From Nonomuraea spiralis (lineage in GTDB: Bacteria; Actinomycetota; Actinomycetes; Streptosporangiales; Streptosporangiaceae): 64,000 nucleotides of DNA. The position numbers were made by a program, and so were the translations under genes. Location of the stretch: the NCBI RefSeq assembly GCF_014648435.1, contig NZ_BMRC01000008.1, positions 415,785 through 479,784 of the forward strand, written 5' to 3'. This document shows positions 1-7,659 of the stretch, piece after piece; positions within the stretch are counted from its first letter, which is position 1; each line of letters starts with the position of its first letter. Under the pieces are notes generated by a model. It had not been told where the DNA came from and searched no databases. It worked only from the letters and a program-made list of their open reading frames with translations.

Positions 1-677
1 TCCTCGGCCAGGCGCTCGCGCAGCTCGGCGAAGCCGGCCAGGGCGTCGCTCTGCCGTCCGGCGCGGTAGAGCGCGCGCATGTGCACGGCGCGCAGCCGTT
101 CCCGCAGCGGGTGCCGGGCCACCAGGTCGCCCAGCTCGCCGACGAGCAGCCCGTGCTCGCCCAGGTCGAGCCGGGCCTCGGCGTGCTGCTCCAGCGCCGT
201 GAGCCGCTGCTCCTCCAGCCGTACGATCGCCGACCTGGTGTACTCCTCGTCGGCGAAGTCCGCGTACGCCGGCCCCCGCCACAGCGCCAGGGCGTCGGCC
301 AGCAGCCCCGCCCTGGCCCGCGGGTTGTCGGCCGCCTCGGCCCGGGTCAGCAGCTCGGCGAAGCGGGCCGCGTCCAGGGCGCCGGGATCGGTGCGCAGCA
401 GGTAGCCGGGCGCCCGCGAGACCACGAGATTCTTGCCGCCGGGCTCGGCGTCCTCCAGCGCCTTGCGCAACTGGGAGACGCGCACCTGGAGCGCGCCCGC
501 AGGGTTGCCCGGCGGCTCCTCGCCCCACAGGTCGTCGACCAGCCGGTCGGCCGAGACCGGATGCCCCTCGTGGACGAGCAGGTCGGCGAGCAGGGCCCGG
601 ACCTTTAGGCCTGGGATCGTCACAGGCTCCCCCGCCTCGGTCCACACGGCCAGCGGACCAAGCACCCCAAAACGCAT
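1..677 (-). CDS. BTAD/SARP-type transcriptional regulator, 5' part only
   Basis: The first 225 residues are visible; the gene runs off the left edge. The ATG is at 677-675. Residues 1-90 look like the OmpR-type winged helix used by AfsR/SARP regulators (start MRFGVLGPLAV, then LLADLLVHEGHPVSADRLVDD and the recognition region QVRVSQLRKAL). The rest looks like the helical bacterial transcriptional activation domain. AfsR-like proteins often carry a NACHT-type ATPase and TPRs further on, which cannot be checked here. It is divergent from the MFS exporter with 89 bases between, so control of that exporter is a reasonable inference. Confidence 0.85.
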   Translation of the reverse strand, partial: MRFGVLGPLAVWTEAGEPVTIPGLKVRALLADLLVHEGHPVSADRLVDDLWGEEPPGNPAGALQVRVSQLRKALEDAEPGGKNLVVSRAPGYLLRTDPGALDAARFAELLTRAEAADNPRARAGLLADALALWRGPAYADFADEEYTRSAIVRLEEQRLTALEQHAEARLDLGEHGLLVGELGDLVARHPLRERLRAVHMRALYRAGRQSDALAGFAELRERLAE

Positions 678-766
678 GTCCGTCACCTTATGCGGCGCCG
701 TAAGCGCACGAGAAGAACACCTGAAGCGGGCTCCAGCACCGTGAAGACGACGGAAAGGGGAATGAC

Positions 767-2245
767 ATGACAACCAGCACCCTCGCGGGACGGCGGGAAT
801 GGACCGGCCTCGCGGTCCTGGCCTCGGTGGCCCTGCTGCTCTCCATCGACCTGAGCGTGCTCTACCTGGCGCTGCCGCACCTGAGCTCCGGTCTCGGGGC
901 CTCCGCGCCGCAGCAACTGTGGATCCTGGACATCTACTCGTTCATGCTGGCCGGGTTCCTCGTCACCATGGGGACGCTGGGCGACCGGATCGGACGCCGC
1001 AGGCTGCTGCTGATCGGCGCCGTGGCCTTCGCCGCCGCCTCGGTGGCCGCCGCGTACTCGGTGAACGCGGAGATGCTCATCGTGGCGCGGGCGCTGCTCG
1101 GGATCTCCGGGGCCACGCTGCTGCCGTCGTCGCTGGCGCTGATCCGTACGATGTTCACCGACGGCCGCCAGATGGGGACCGCGATCGGCCTCTGGTACGG
1201 CTGCTTCATGCTCGGCATGGCGGTCGGGCCGCTGGTGGGCGGGCTGCTGCTGGAGCACTTCTGGTGGGGGTCGGCGTTCCTCATGGGGGTGCCGTTCATG
1301 GCGGCGGTGCTGGTCGCCGGACGCCTGCTGCTCCCCGAGTACCGCGACCCGAACGCCGGCCGCCTCGACCCGGCCAGCGTGACCCTGTCACTGGCGACCA
1401 TCCTGCCGGCCATCTACGGGCTCAAGGAGGTCGCGCGCGGCGGGTGGCAGCTCGTTCCCGTGGCGGCGATCGTCGCCGGCGCCGTCTTCGGCGTGGTGTT
1501 CGTCCGGCGGCAGCGCGGGCTCGCCAATCCGCTGCTGGACCTGCGGCTGTTCGGCAACCGGGCGTTCGCGGCGACGCTGGGGATCATGTCGCTCGGCGGG
1601 ATCGTCATGGCCGGGACCACCCTCATGACCACCCAGTACCTGCAGACCGTGGAGTCGTTGTCACCGCTGCGCGCCGGGTTGTGGCTGGTGCCGCAGAACC
1701 TGGCCATGATCGTGGCCCTGACGGTCGCGCCGCGGCTGGCCGCCCGGATCGGCACCGCGTACGTGATGGCCGCCGGGCTGGGGCTGGGCGCGGTCGGGCT
1801 GTTCCTGCACACCCTGGTCCCGAGCGTCGGCGGTACCGGGCTGGTCGTCACCGGGCTGGTCCTGGCCTCGGCGGGCATCGCGCTGCCGATGGGCGCGGGC
1901 AACAGCGTGATCATGACGGCCGCGCCCGCCGAGAAGGCCGGATCGGCGGCGTCGCTGACCGAGACCAGCGGCGAGTTCGGGGTGGCGCTGGGGGTGGCCG
2001 TGCTCGGCAGCCTCGGGACGGCCGTCTACCGCGACCGGCTTCCCGAGCACCTGCCGGTCGAGGCGGTCAGGGAGAGCATCAGCGCGGCGGTGACCGCCGC
2101 CAAGGACCTGCCCGACCTGCTGGAGCTGGCCAGGGCCGCGTTCACGGCCGGGTTGAACACGGTGGGGGCCGTGAGCGCGGTGGTCTTCGCGGGCCTGGCC
2201 CTGTTCGCCCTCCTCACCCTCCGCGGCCACCGCCCCACCTCTTGA
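767..2245 (+). CDS. MFS drug exporter, DHA2 (14-TM) type
   Basis: The 492-residue membrane protein is of the length usual for proton-driven 14-helix multidrug exporters of the EmrB/QacA/SmvA group. Motif A between helices 2 and 3 is visible as GTLGDRIGRRRLLLIG, and the motif C-like region MLGMAVGPLVGGLLL follows helix 4 or 5. The ATG is preceded by GGAAAGGGG at 752-760. It is divergent from the BTAD regulator and is followed by a hairpin before the next, convergent gene. The substrate cannot be predicted. Confidence 0.88.
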   Translation: MTTSTLAGRREWTGLAVLASVALLLSIDLSVLYLALPHLSSGLGASAPQQLWILDIYSFMLAGFLVTMGTLGDRIGRRRLLLIGAVAFAAASVAAAYSVNAEMLIVARALLGISGATLLPSSLALIRTMFTDGRQMGTAIGLWYGCFMLGMAVGPLVGGLLLEHFWWGSAFLMGVPFMAAVLVAGRLLLPEYRDPNAGRLDPASVTLSLATILPAIYGLKEVARGGWQLVPVAAIVAGAVFGVVFVRRQRGLANPLLDLRLFGNRAFAATLGIMSLGGIVMAGTTLMTTQYLQTVESLSPLRAGLWLVPQNLAMIVALTVAPRLAARIGTAYVMAAGLGLGAVGLFLHTLVPSVGGTGLVVTGLVLASAGIALPMGAGNSVIMTAAPAEKAGSAASLTETSGEFGVALGVAVLGSLGTAVYRDRLPEHLPVEAVRESISAAVTAAKDLPDLLELARAAFTAGLNTVGAVSAVVFAGLALFALLTLRGHRPTS

Positions 2246-2285
2246 CGCCCCCTCCACACCCGCTCCAGGCCCACTGCCCCGCCTC

Positions 2286-2308
2286 GACCGCCGGCCCGCC
2301 CGGCGGTC
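2286..2308. terminator. Hairpin between convergent genes
   Basis: Perfect 9-bp stem GACCGCCGG / CCGGCGGTC with a 5-base loop, in the gap between the exporter (ends 2245) and the MazG-like gene (ends 2368 on the other strand). There is no long T tract, as is common in actinobacteria. It could serve both strands. Confidence 0.55.
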
Positions 2309-2367
2309 TTCCGCGTCCTCCCCCAGCGGGACTGAACGCGGAACCAGGGCAGGCGGTGGGAACGGCG

Positions 2368-2721
2368 TCAGGCGGACGGGGGCGCCTTGCGTGCCGAACC
2401 TCGGTAGCCGGTGGCGTCGTAGCGCCGTTCGTTGTCGGCCAGCTTGTCCGTGGCCGCCGCCACCAGGTCCACCCCCAGGACGTCGGCCAGCCGGACCAGG
2501 TACAACGTCACGTCACCCAGCTCGGCACGGATGCGGGCCAGCGTGTCGGCGTCCGGGCTCGCCGACTCCTCGGCCGTCAGCCACTGGAACTCCGCCACCA
2601 GTTCCCCCGCCTCCCCCGCCAGCGCCATCGCCAGGTTCTTCGGCGTGTGAAACCTCTCCCAGTCACGTTCCCGCGCGAACTCCCGCAGCCGTACGGCCAG
2701 CGACTCCAGCTCCTCGTTCAC
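2368..2721 (-). CDS. MazG-like nucleotide pyrophosphohydrolase
   Basis: About 117 residues from the GTG at 2721; an in-frame ATG at 2784 would add 21 residues that look non-conserved. The all-alpha NTP pyrophosphohydrolase pattern is visible: LAGEAGELVAEFQW (the metal-binding ExxE of helix 1) followed by ELGDVTLYLVRLADVLGVDL (the ExxD of the second metal helix). Single-domain dCTPase/MazG-like proteins of this size hydrolyse non-canonical or excess (d)NTPs to the monophosphate in the cytoplasm. Divergent from the flavin oxidase across a perfect palindrome. Confidence 0.8.
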   Translation of the reverse strand: MNEELESLAVRLREFARERDWERFHTPKNLAMALAGEAGELVAEFQWLTAEESASPDADTLARIRAELGDVTLYLVRLADVLGVDLVAAATDKLADNERRYDATGYRGSARKAPPSA

Positions 2722-2777
2722 GCCACCCGACCCTAACGGCCACGCCCGGTCCCCTCCCACAGGCGAGGCCGCCCGAT

Positions 2778-2796
2778 TCATCACGACGCGTGATGA
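2778..2796. promoter_or_regulatory. Perfect 8-3-8 palindrome over start codons
   Basis: TCATCACG-ACG-CGTGATGA is a perfect inverted repeat of 8-bp arms. It covers the GTG/ATG start codons (2790, 2793) of the flavin oxidase and the upstream ATG candidate of the MazG-like gene. The form is that of a dimeric repressor operator; the binding protein is unknown. Confidence 0.45.
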
Positions 2797-4082
2797 CAGT
2801 CCGGACGAACCCCGTCTGGTTCCCCGCCCGTTTCCGCGATCGACTGGCCGCCGTGATCTCCCACCTCAACGTCCCGGACGAACCCGGGTACGACGACGAG
2901 ACGGCCCGCTTCAACACCATCGCCGCCTCGGCCCGCCCCGCCGTGGTCGTCGGCGTACGGGACGTGTCCGGCGTACGGAAGGCGATCGCGCACGCGCGGT
3001 CGGCCGGGCTGCGCGTGGCGGTCCAGGCGACCGGCCACGGCCTGTCCGCGCCCACCGACGGCGCCCTGCTGATCAACACCCGCAGGATGACCGGGCTCTC
3101 CGTCGACCCCGCCGCCCGGGTCGCCCGCGTCGAGGCCGGGGTGCGCTGGAGCCAGGTCGTGGACGCCGCCGCCGAGCACGGCCTCGCCCCGCCGAACGGC
3201 TCATCTCCCCTGGTCGGCGCGGTCGGCTACACGCTGGGCGGAGGGCTGCCCGTGCTCGGCCGCACACTCGGCTGGGCCGCCGACCGGGTCAGATCCCTGG
3301 ACCTGGTCACGGCCGACGGCACCCTGCGCACAGTGACGCCGTACGAGAACCAGGACCTCTTCTGGGCCCTGCGCGGCGGCCGGCCGGGCGTCGGCGTGGT
3401 GACCGCGATGGAGCTGGACCTGGCCGCGATCCCCCGCTTCCACGGCGGCCTGCTGCGCTTCCCCGCCGAACGCGCGTCCGAGGTGCTGGCGAGCTGGCTC
3501 GGCTGGAGCCGCGACCTGCCCGACACGACGAGCACGTCCATCGCCCTCCTACGCCTCCCCGACTCCCACGTCACCGCCATCCGCATCGCCCACGTGGCGT
3601 CCCCCGCCCCGGACGACCTGATCGCCCCGCTGCGCGCCCTGGGCCCGATCGGCGACACCGTCAGGGACCGCCCCTACACCGAGATCGCCGCCGTCCACGA
3701 GGACCCCACGGAACCCGCCGCCTACCGCGAGCTCTCCCTGATGCTCCACACCGTCGGCGCCGACCTGTTCGACCACGCCGACCCGGACCACGCGATGGTC
3801 GAGATCCGCCGCCTGGGCGGCGCCTTGGCCGCTCCCCCGGACGTCCCGAACGCGATCGACCACCGGGCGGCCGCCTACAGCCTGTCCACGATCGCCATGG
3901 CCGGCACGAACCCGAAACCACCCCTGGACCTCGCCGACCCGTCCAGCACGGGCCTCCGTTTCCGCAACTTCCTGGCCGGCCCGGAAGCCCCGGCCCAGGC
4001 CGCCCAGGCGTACACCCCGGCCACCTGGCACAGACTCACCACCCTGAAGACCACCCACGACCCCCACAACCTGTTCCTGTGA
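2793..4082 (+). CDS. FAD-linked oxidase (PCMH/berberine-bridge type)
   Basis: 429 residues from ATG 2793, or one more codon from GTG 2790. The N-terminal FAD-binding PCMH fold carries AVQATGHG with His82 at the usual 8-alpha-histidyl FAD site, then GAVGYTLGGGLPVLGR and DLFWALRGG. The second covalent site of bicovalent berberine-bridge enzymes is normally a Cys; here the loop reads NGSSPLVGAVG, so monocovalent attachment is predicted. The C-terminus THDPHNLF is the BBE signature. No signal peptide, so probably cytoplasmic. The substrate is unknown; relatives oxidise sugars, alcohols or aromatic metabolites. No clear Shine-Dalgarno sequence, and the start lies inside a palindrome, so the message may be leaderless. 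Confidence 0.85.
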   Translation: MTVRTNPVWFPARFRDRLAAVISHLNVPDEPGYDDETARFNTIAASARPAVVVGVRDVSGVRKAIAHARSAGLRVAVQATGHGLSAPTDGALLINTRRMTGLSVDPAARVARVEAGVRWSQVVDAAAEHGLAPPNGSSPLVGAVGYTLGGGLPVLGRTLGWAADRVRSLDLVTADGTLRTVTPYENQDLFWALRGGRPGVGVVTAMELDLAAIPRFHGGLLRFPAERASEVLASWLGWSRDLPDTTSTSIALLRLPDSHVTAIRIAHVASPAPDDLIAPLRALGPIGDTVRDRPYTEIAAVHEDPTEPAAYRELSLMLHTVGADLFDHADPDHAMVEIRRLGGALAAPPDVPNAIDHRAAAYSLSTIAMAGTNPKPPLDLADPSSTGLRFRNFLAGPEAPAQAAQAYTPATWHRLTTLKTTHDPHNLFL

Positions 4083-4182
4083 CTGGAACGCCCTCTAGCA
4101 GTCCGGTTTAACGCCCTCCCACGCACAAGTCGTACGCCAGAAGCCGTGAAATGGGTATGGTGATCCCGACAAGGGAGACGCC

Positions 4183-5412
4183 GTGCTTCTCAACTTCCGG
4201 TTGGCCAACGTCCTGTCCTTCCGCGACGACCAGCGCCTCTCGCTGATCGCGACGGAGCTGAACGACGGCACCGCCCGCCCCATCCCGGTCCGGGAGGGAG
4301 GGCGGCCCGTGTCCGTGGTCCCGATCCTGGGCATCTACGGCGCCAACGCCTCGGGAAAGACGAACACGCTCGCCGGCCTGCGGCTGATGCGTCAAGCCGT
4401 GCTGCACTCGGTGGCGTGGATCAGCCAGGAGAAGCCGATCCGCCGGATCCCCTTCGCGCTCGACCCGACCTGTGCGGACGACGACTCCTTCTTCGAGGTC
4501 GATCTCGAACTGGCCGGTGTCCGCTATACCTACGGCTTCGAGCTGGACGACGAACGCGTCCAGGCGGAGTGGCTGCACGCCTATCCCAAGGGCAGACGGC
4601 AGATCTGGTTCGACCGCGACGGGGACGACATCCGCTTCGCCGGGGAGGGGCTGCGGGGCGAGAAGCAGGACCTGGCGCGCAAGACCCGCCCCGACTCCCT
4701 CTTCCTCACCGTGGCCGCGGAGTGGAACAACGAGCAACTGCTGCCCGTGTTCGAGTGGTTCCGCGACAATCTGTGGCTGATCAGCCCAGAACAGGACCTG
4801 CCACAGCGCCAGGAGTTCACCAAGGCCAGGGCACTCGACGACGAGCGCTTCAGGGATCAGGTCGGCCGCCTCCTGACCCGCGCCGACCTGGGCATCGTCG
4901 GCTTCGACGAGGACGCGCTCGAACGGGGTGACGTACGCCTGCTCCACCGTGCCGGCGATCACACGGTCTCGCTGGACTTCACGCACGAATCGATGGGTAC
5001 GCGCGCCTGGTTCGCGATGCTGGGGCCGCTGCTGGAAGCGTTCAAGCGGGGCACCACCGTCCTCGTGGACGAGCTGGACGCGAGCCTGCACCCCACGCTG
5101 GCGGCCGAGGTGATCAGGATGTTCGAGGATCCCGAGGTCAACGCGCACGGCGCGCAGATGGTGTTCACGACGCACGACGCGTCGTTGTTGCGCCCGCTCG
5201 CGGGTGGCGAACGGATCCTGGACCGCGACGTGGTCTGGATGGCGGAGAAGGACGCTCGGGGCGCGACAGAGCTGTATCCGCTGTCGAGCCTGCGTCCACC
5301 GCCCCGCCCGAACGAGAACCTCGAACGCGGCTGGCTGCTCGGCCGTTTCGGCGGCGTACCGCGAGTCGCTCCCGGGGAACTGGCACGCGAGGCGGGAGAG
5401 GCCCTCGCATGA
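4183..5412 (+). CDS. AAA15/RloA-type ATPase, probable defence ATPase
   Basis: 409 residues from GTG 4183, with AAGGGAG at 4171-4177 as ribosome-binding site. Walker A GANASGKT is at residues 53-60, an ABC-like signature ESMGT at 269-273, Walker B TVLVDELDASLHP from 292 and the switch histidine in FTTHDASLL at 331. This is the SMC/ABC-like architecture of AAA15/AAA21 ATPases (relatives: RloA, PARIS AriA, OLD family). It overlaps the RloB gene by four bases (ATGA), so the two are translated together. In related systems the ATPase senses an invader and controls a TOPRIM-like partner; that role is inferred here. No restriction-modification genes are adjacent. Confidence 0.82.
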   Translation: MLLNFRLANVLSFRDDQRLSLIATELNDGTARPIPVREGGRPVSVVPILGIYGANASGKTNTLAGLRLMRQAVLHSVAWISQEKPIRRIPFALDPTCADDDSFFEVDLELAGVRYTYGFELDDERVQAEWLHAYPKGRRQIWFDRDGDDIRFAGEGLRGEKQDLARKTRPDSLFLTVAAEWNNEQLLPVFEWFRDNLWLISPEQDLPQRQEFTKARALDDERFRDQVGRLLTRADLGIVGFDEDALERGDVRLLHRAGDHTVSLDFTHESMGTRAWFAMLGPLLEAFKRGTTVLVDELDASLHPTLAAEVIRMFEDPEVNAHGAQMVFTTHDASLLRPLAGGERILDRDVVWMAEKDARGATELYPLSSLRPPPRPNENLERGWLLGRFGGVPRVAPGELAREAGEALA

Positions 5413-6122
5413 GCCCCGAGAAGATCAGGAAGAAGCGGCAACGCGGCTCCAGCCTGACGGCCCAACCTCCGCCTCGCGCCGCCAATCGCATCTTCTACGC
5501 CGTCGCCGAGGGCGCGGTGACCGAGTACGACTACCTCACGATGCTGCAGAACACGTTCTCCAGGCTGTGTTCGTTCCGCATCGACATGCCGCGCTACCGG
5601 CCCGACGACATGAAACCGTGGAAGGTCGCCCAGCGCGCGCTGACCGTGGCCGAGGAAGACGCCCATCGGCCGGACAACGAACAGTACGCAGAGATCTGGA
5701 CGCTCTTCGATCGCGACCAGCACGGCGACCTCGACGATGCCCTGAACGCGCTCAAGGGACACTCCAAGATCAGGGTCTCCCTCTCCCACCCGTCCTTCGA
5801 CTTCTGGCTCTACCTGCACTACGGCCTCTACGACCAGCCCCAGGACGGCTGGAACCACCAGGTCCACCAAATGTTGTCGCAGCGGCCGGGCTTCGCGGGT
5901 TTCGGCTCAAGGGACAAGAGGATCAGCAAGTCGCGTGCCGACGAGCTCCTGCCGCGCCTCAAGACCGCCTACGACAACGCGCGAAGCCTGGACAAACGCT
6001 GCGCGACCGGCAAGTGCGCTCATCCGCGCGGCACGAATCCACAGTGCGGTCCCCTTGATCAGGACCCGTCCAGCGGCATGTGGCGTCTCCTGGACAGTCT
6101 CGGCATCCTTCCGTTCCTCTGA
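5409..6122 (+). CDS. RloB family protein, TOPRIM-like putative effector
   Basis: 237 residues. Visible RloB landmarks are AEGAVTEYDYL (acidic EGxxTE, Glu34), LFDRDQH (DxD at 101 and 103) and HPSFDFWLYLHYG (127-139). The EG...DxD arrangement resembles the metal-binding acids of TOPRIM nucleases. A basic N-terminus (KIRKKRQRG) is typical. RloB was first named from genes embedded in type I restriction loci of Campylobacter and usually follows an AAA ATPase, as here. Likely the effector of a two-gene anti-phage module; its biochemical action is not established. The C-terminus has Cys residues (CATGKCAHP, QCGP) of unknown role. Confidence 0.82.
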   Translation: MSPEKIRKKRQRGSSLTAQPPPRAANRIFYAVAEGAVTEYDYLTMLQNTFSRLCSFRIDMPRYRPDDMKPWKVAQRALTVAEEDAHRPDNEQYAEIWTLFDRDQHGDLDDALNALKGHSKIRVSLSHPSFDFWLYLHYGLYDQPQDGWNHQVHQMLSQRPGFAGFGSRDKRISKSRADELLPRLKTAYDNARSLDKRCATGKCAHPRGTNPQCGPLDQDPSSGMWRLLDSLGILPFL

Positions 6123-6496
6123 CTCGGGACACCGAGGGCGGGTGCACGTCCTGCCTCGACGCCGCCGGGCTTGATGCCCTCGTGACGGCACAGGTCCGCG
6201 TGCTGTTCGCGGCGCGGGCGCCTGTCACGCCGGAGGTAGGGCGCTTGATCTCGCGGGATCGAAGACCTCGCGGGCCGGGTCATCAACTGGAGGAGCGAGG
6301 CTATCGACCTCAGGTGGTCATCGCAGGCAGGGTGGGCCTAGAAGGCCCACGCTCTCGCAGGCCGAGGGTGGGTGGCCATGGCGCCGCAGGCGCCGGGGTG
6401 AACGGCGGCTGAGCCCGGAGGGCGAAGGCCGTTGGGCCGCAGGGTGATGAGCGTCTGGCCGGGGGGCGGAGGCCGTCAGGGCTGTGAGAAGCCTCG
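6123..6496. other. Gap between convergent genes, no gene seen
   Basis: Spans the 3' ends of the RloB gene and the LacI gene. Reading frames here look like chance GC-rich frames. The only structure seen is a perfect 7-bp stem GTGGGCC / GGCCCAC with a 5-base loop at 6332-6350, a possible weak terminator. Confidence 0.5.
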
Positions 6497-7507
6497 TCAC
6501 TCCACGGGTGCCGTGCTTTCCCGCACGATCAATTCCGTGGCCAGTTCCACCCGTTTCGTCTCCGGCACCTCGCCCTTCCCCATCCCCAGCACCGTACGGG
6601 TGGCCAGCGCCGCCATCTCCTGCAACGGCTGTCGTACGGTCGTCAACGGCGGCCAGGCCGACTTGGACAGCGGCAGGTCGTCGAACCCCACGACGCTCAG
6701 ATCCTCGGGCACGCGCAACCCCCGCTGCCGGGCGGCCTCGAACACGCCGAACGCCATCAGGTCGCACCCGGCGAAGATGGCCGTGGGCGGTTCGTCCAGC
6801 GACAGGAGTTCGTGTCCCTGGTCGTGGCCGGAGTCGACGAGGAAGGTGCCCCGCCGGACCAGTTCGGGGGCCAGGGGCACGCCGGCCGTCTCCAGGGCGG
6901 CGCGGTAACCGTCCACGCGGGCCTGGCTGCACAACATGTCGGCGGGGCCGCTGATCACGCCGATGCGGCGGTGGCCGAGTTCGAGCAGGTGGCGGGTGGC
7001 GGCGAGGCCGCCGTTCCAGTTGGTGGCGCCGACCGAGACGACGCCGGGCGCCGGCTCGCCCTCCGGGTCGACCACCACGAACGGCAGCGACCGCGCGCTG
7101 AGCTGCGCCTGTACGCCGGTGGACAGGCGCGAGGCGACGATGACGACGCCGTCCGTACGGCGGGCGGCCAGCCGTTCGAGCCAGTCGCGCCCCGGACCGG
7201 CGTGGGTGTGGAGCACCGAGATGACGACGCTGGCCCCGGCCTCGTGGGCCGCGCTCTCCGCGCCGCGCACGATCTCCATGGCCCACGGCGACTCGATCTC
7301 GGCGAACACCAGGTCGACCAGCCCGGCGGGGGTGTCGTCCTGGCTGACGCGCCGCTGGTAGCCGTGCTCCTGGAGCAGCCGTTCGACCTTGTGACGGGTC
7401 GCCGGCGCCACCTCGGGCCGGCCGTTGATGACCTTGGAGACCGTCGGGATGGAGACCCCGGCCTCTTCTGCGATCACTGCGATCGTCACGCGCCTCTTAG
7501 CTGACAC
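6497..7507 (-). CDS. LacI-family regulator of the adjacent sugar operon
   Basis: 336 residues. The N-terminal HTH is clear (TIAVIAEEAGVSIPTVSKVING, residues ~8-29), followed by a hinge and a periplasmic-binding-protein-like sensor domain ending in the usual VRESTAP. Divergent from an ABC sugar transporter operon. The intergenic region has a palindromic GAAACTTTC-centred operator next to the regulator's own start and another beyond the operon promoter. The GAAANTTTC core resembles sites described for BxlR-type regulators of xylo-oligosaccharide genes in Streptomyces, so a plant-polysaccharide oligosaccharide is the likely inducer; this is inference. Confidence 0.92.
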   Translation of the reverse strand: MSAKRRVTIAVIAEEAGVSIPTVSKVINGRPEVAPATRHKVERLLQEHGYQRRVSQDDTPAGLVDLVFAEIESPWAMEIVRGAESAAHEAGASVVISVLHTHAGPGRDWLERLAARRTDGVVIVASRLSTGVQAQLSARSLPFVVVDPEGEPAPGVVSVGATNWNGGLAATRHLLELGHRRIGVISGPADMLCSQARVDGYRAALETAGVPLAPELVRRGTFLVDSGHDQGHELLSLDEPPTAIFAGCDLMAFGVFEAARQRGLRVPEDLSVVGFDDLPLSKSAWPPLTTVRQPLQEMAALATRTVLGMGKGEVPETKRVELATELIVRESTAPVE

Positions 7508-7520
7508 GTTCGGGAGTGTA

Positions 7521-7535
7521 TCCGAAACTTTCGGA
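7521..7535. promoter_or_regulatory. LacI operator O1 (TCCGAAACTTTCGGA)
   Basis: Perfect 7-1-7 palindrome 14 bases upstream of the divergent LacI gene start. It shares the core CGAAACTTTC with the site at 7618-7627. Confidence 0.65.
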
Positions 7536-7559
7536 ACGGCACCGCTCCCACGACAGCTA

Positions 7560-7589
7560 TTGACGCCTTGCGCAGCACATACCTATGCT
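7560..7589 (+). promoter_or_regulatory. Sigma-70-like promoter of the oligosaccharide operon
   Basis: TTGACG at 7560-7565 and TATGCT at 7584-7589, spaced 18 bases, between the two operators and upstream of the binding-protein gene. Confidence 0.55.
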
Positions 7590-7617
7590 CCGACCAACGA
7601 AATTATCGGGGGGACTA

Positions 7618-7627
7618 CGAAACTTTC
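7618..7627. promoter_or_regulatory. LacI operator O2 (CGAAACTTTC)
   Basis: Second copy of the CGAAACTTTC core, about 30 bases downstream of the predicted -10 box, where a bound repressor would block elongation. A degenerate GAAATTATC at 7599-7607 may be a third site. Confidence 0.55.
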
Positions 7628-7659
7628 ATACCGCTCGTGCCCGATGAAGGGACCCCTGA

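Noticed and set aside
81..608. Long plus-strand open frames over the left edge
   Set aside because: Antisense shadows of the BTAD regulator gene; Arg/Pro/Ser-rich composition typical of non-coding frames in high-G+C DNA.
6080..6412. Small frames between RloB and LacI genes
   Set aside because: No start with ribosome-binding site, no family resemblance, composition like chance frames.
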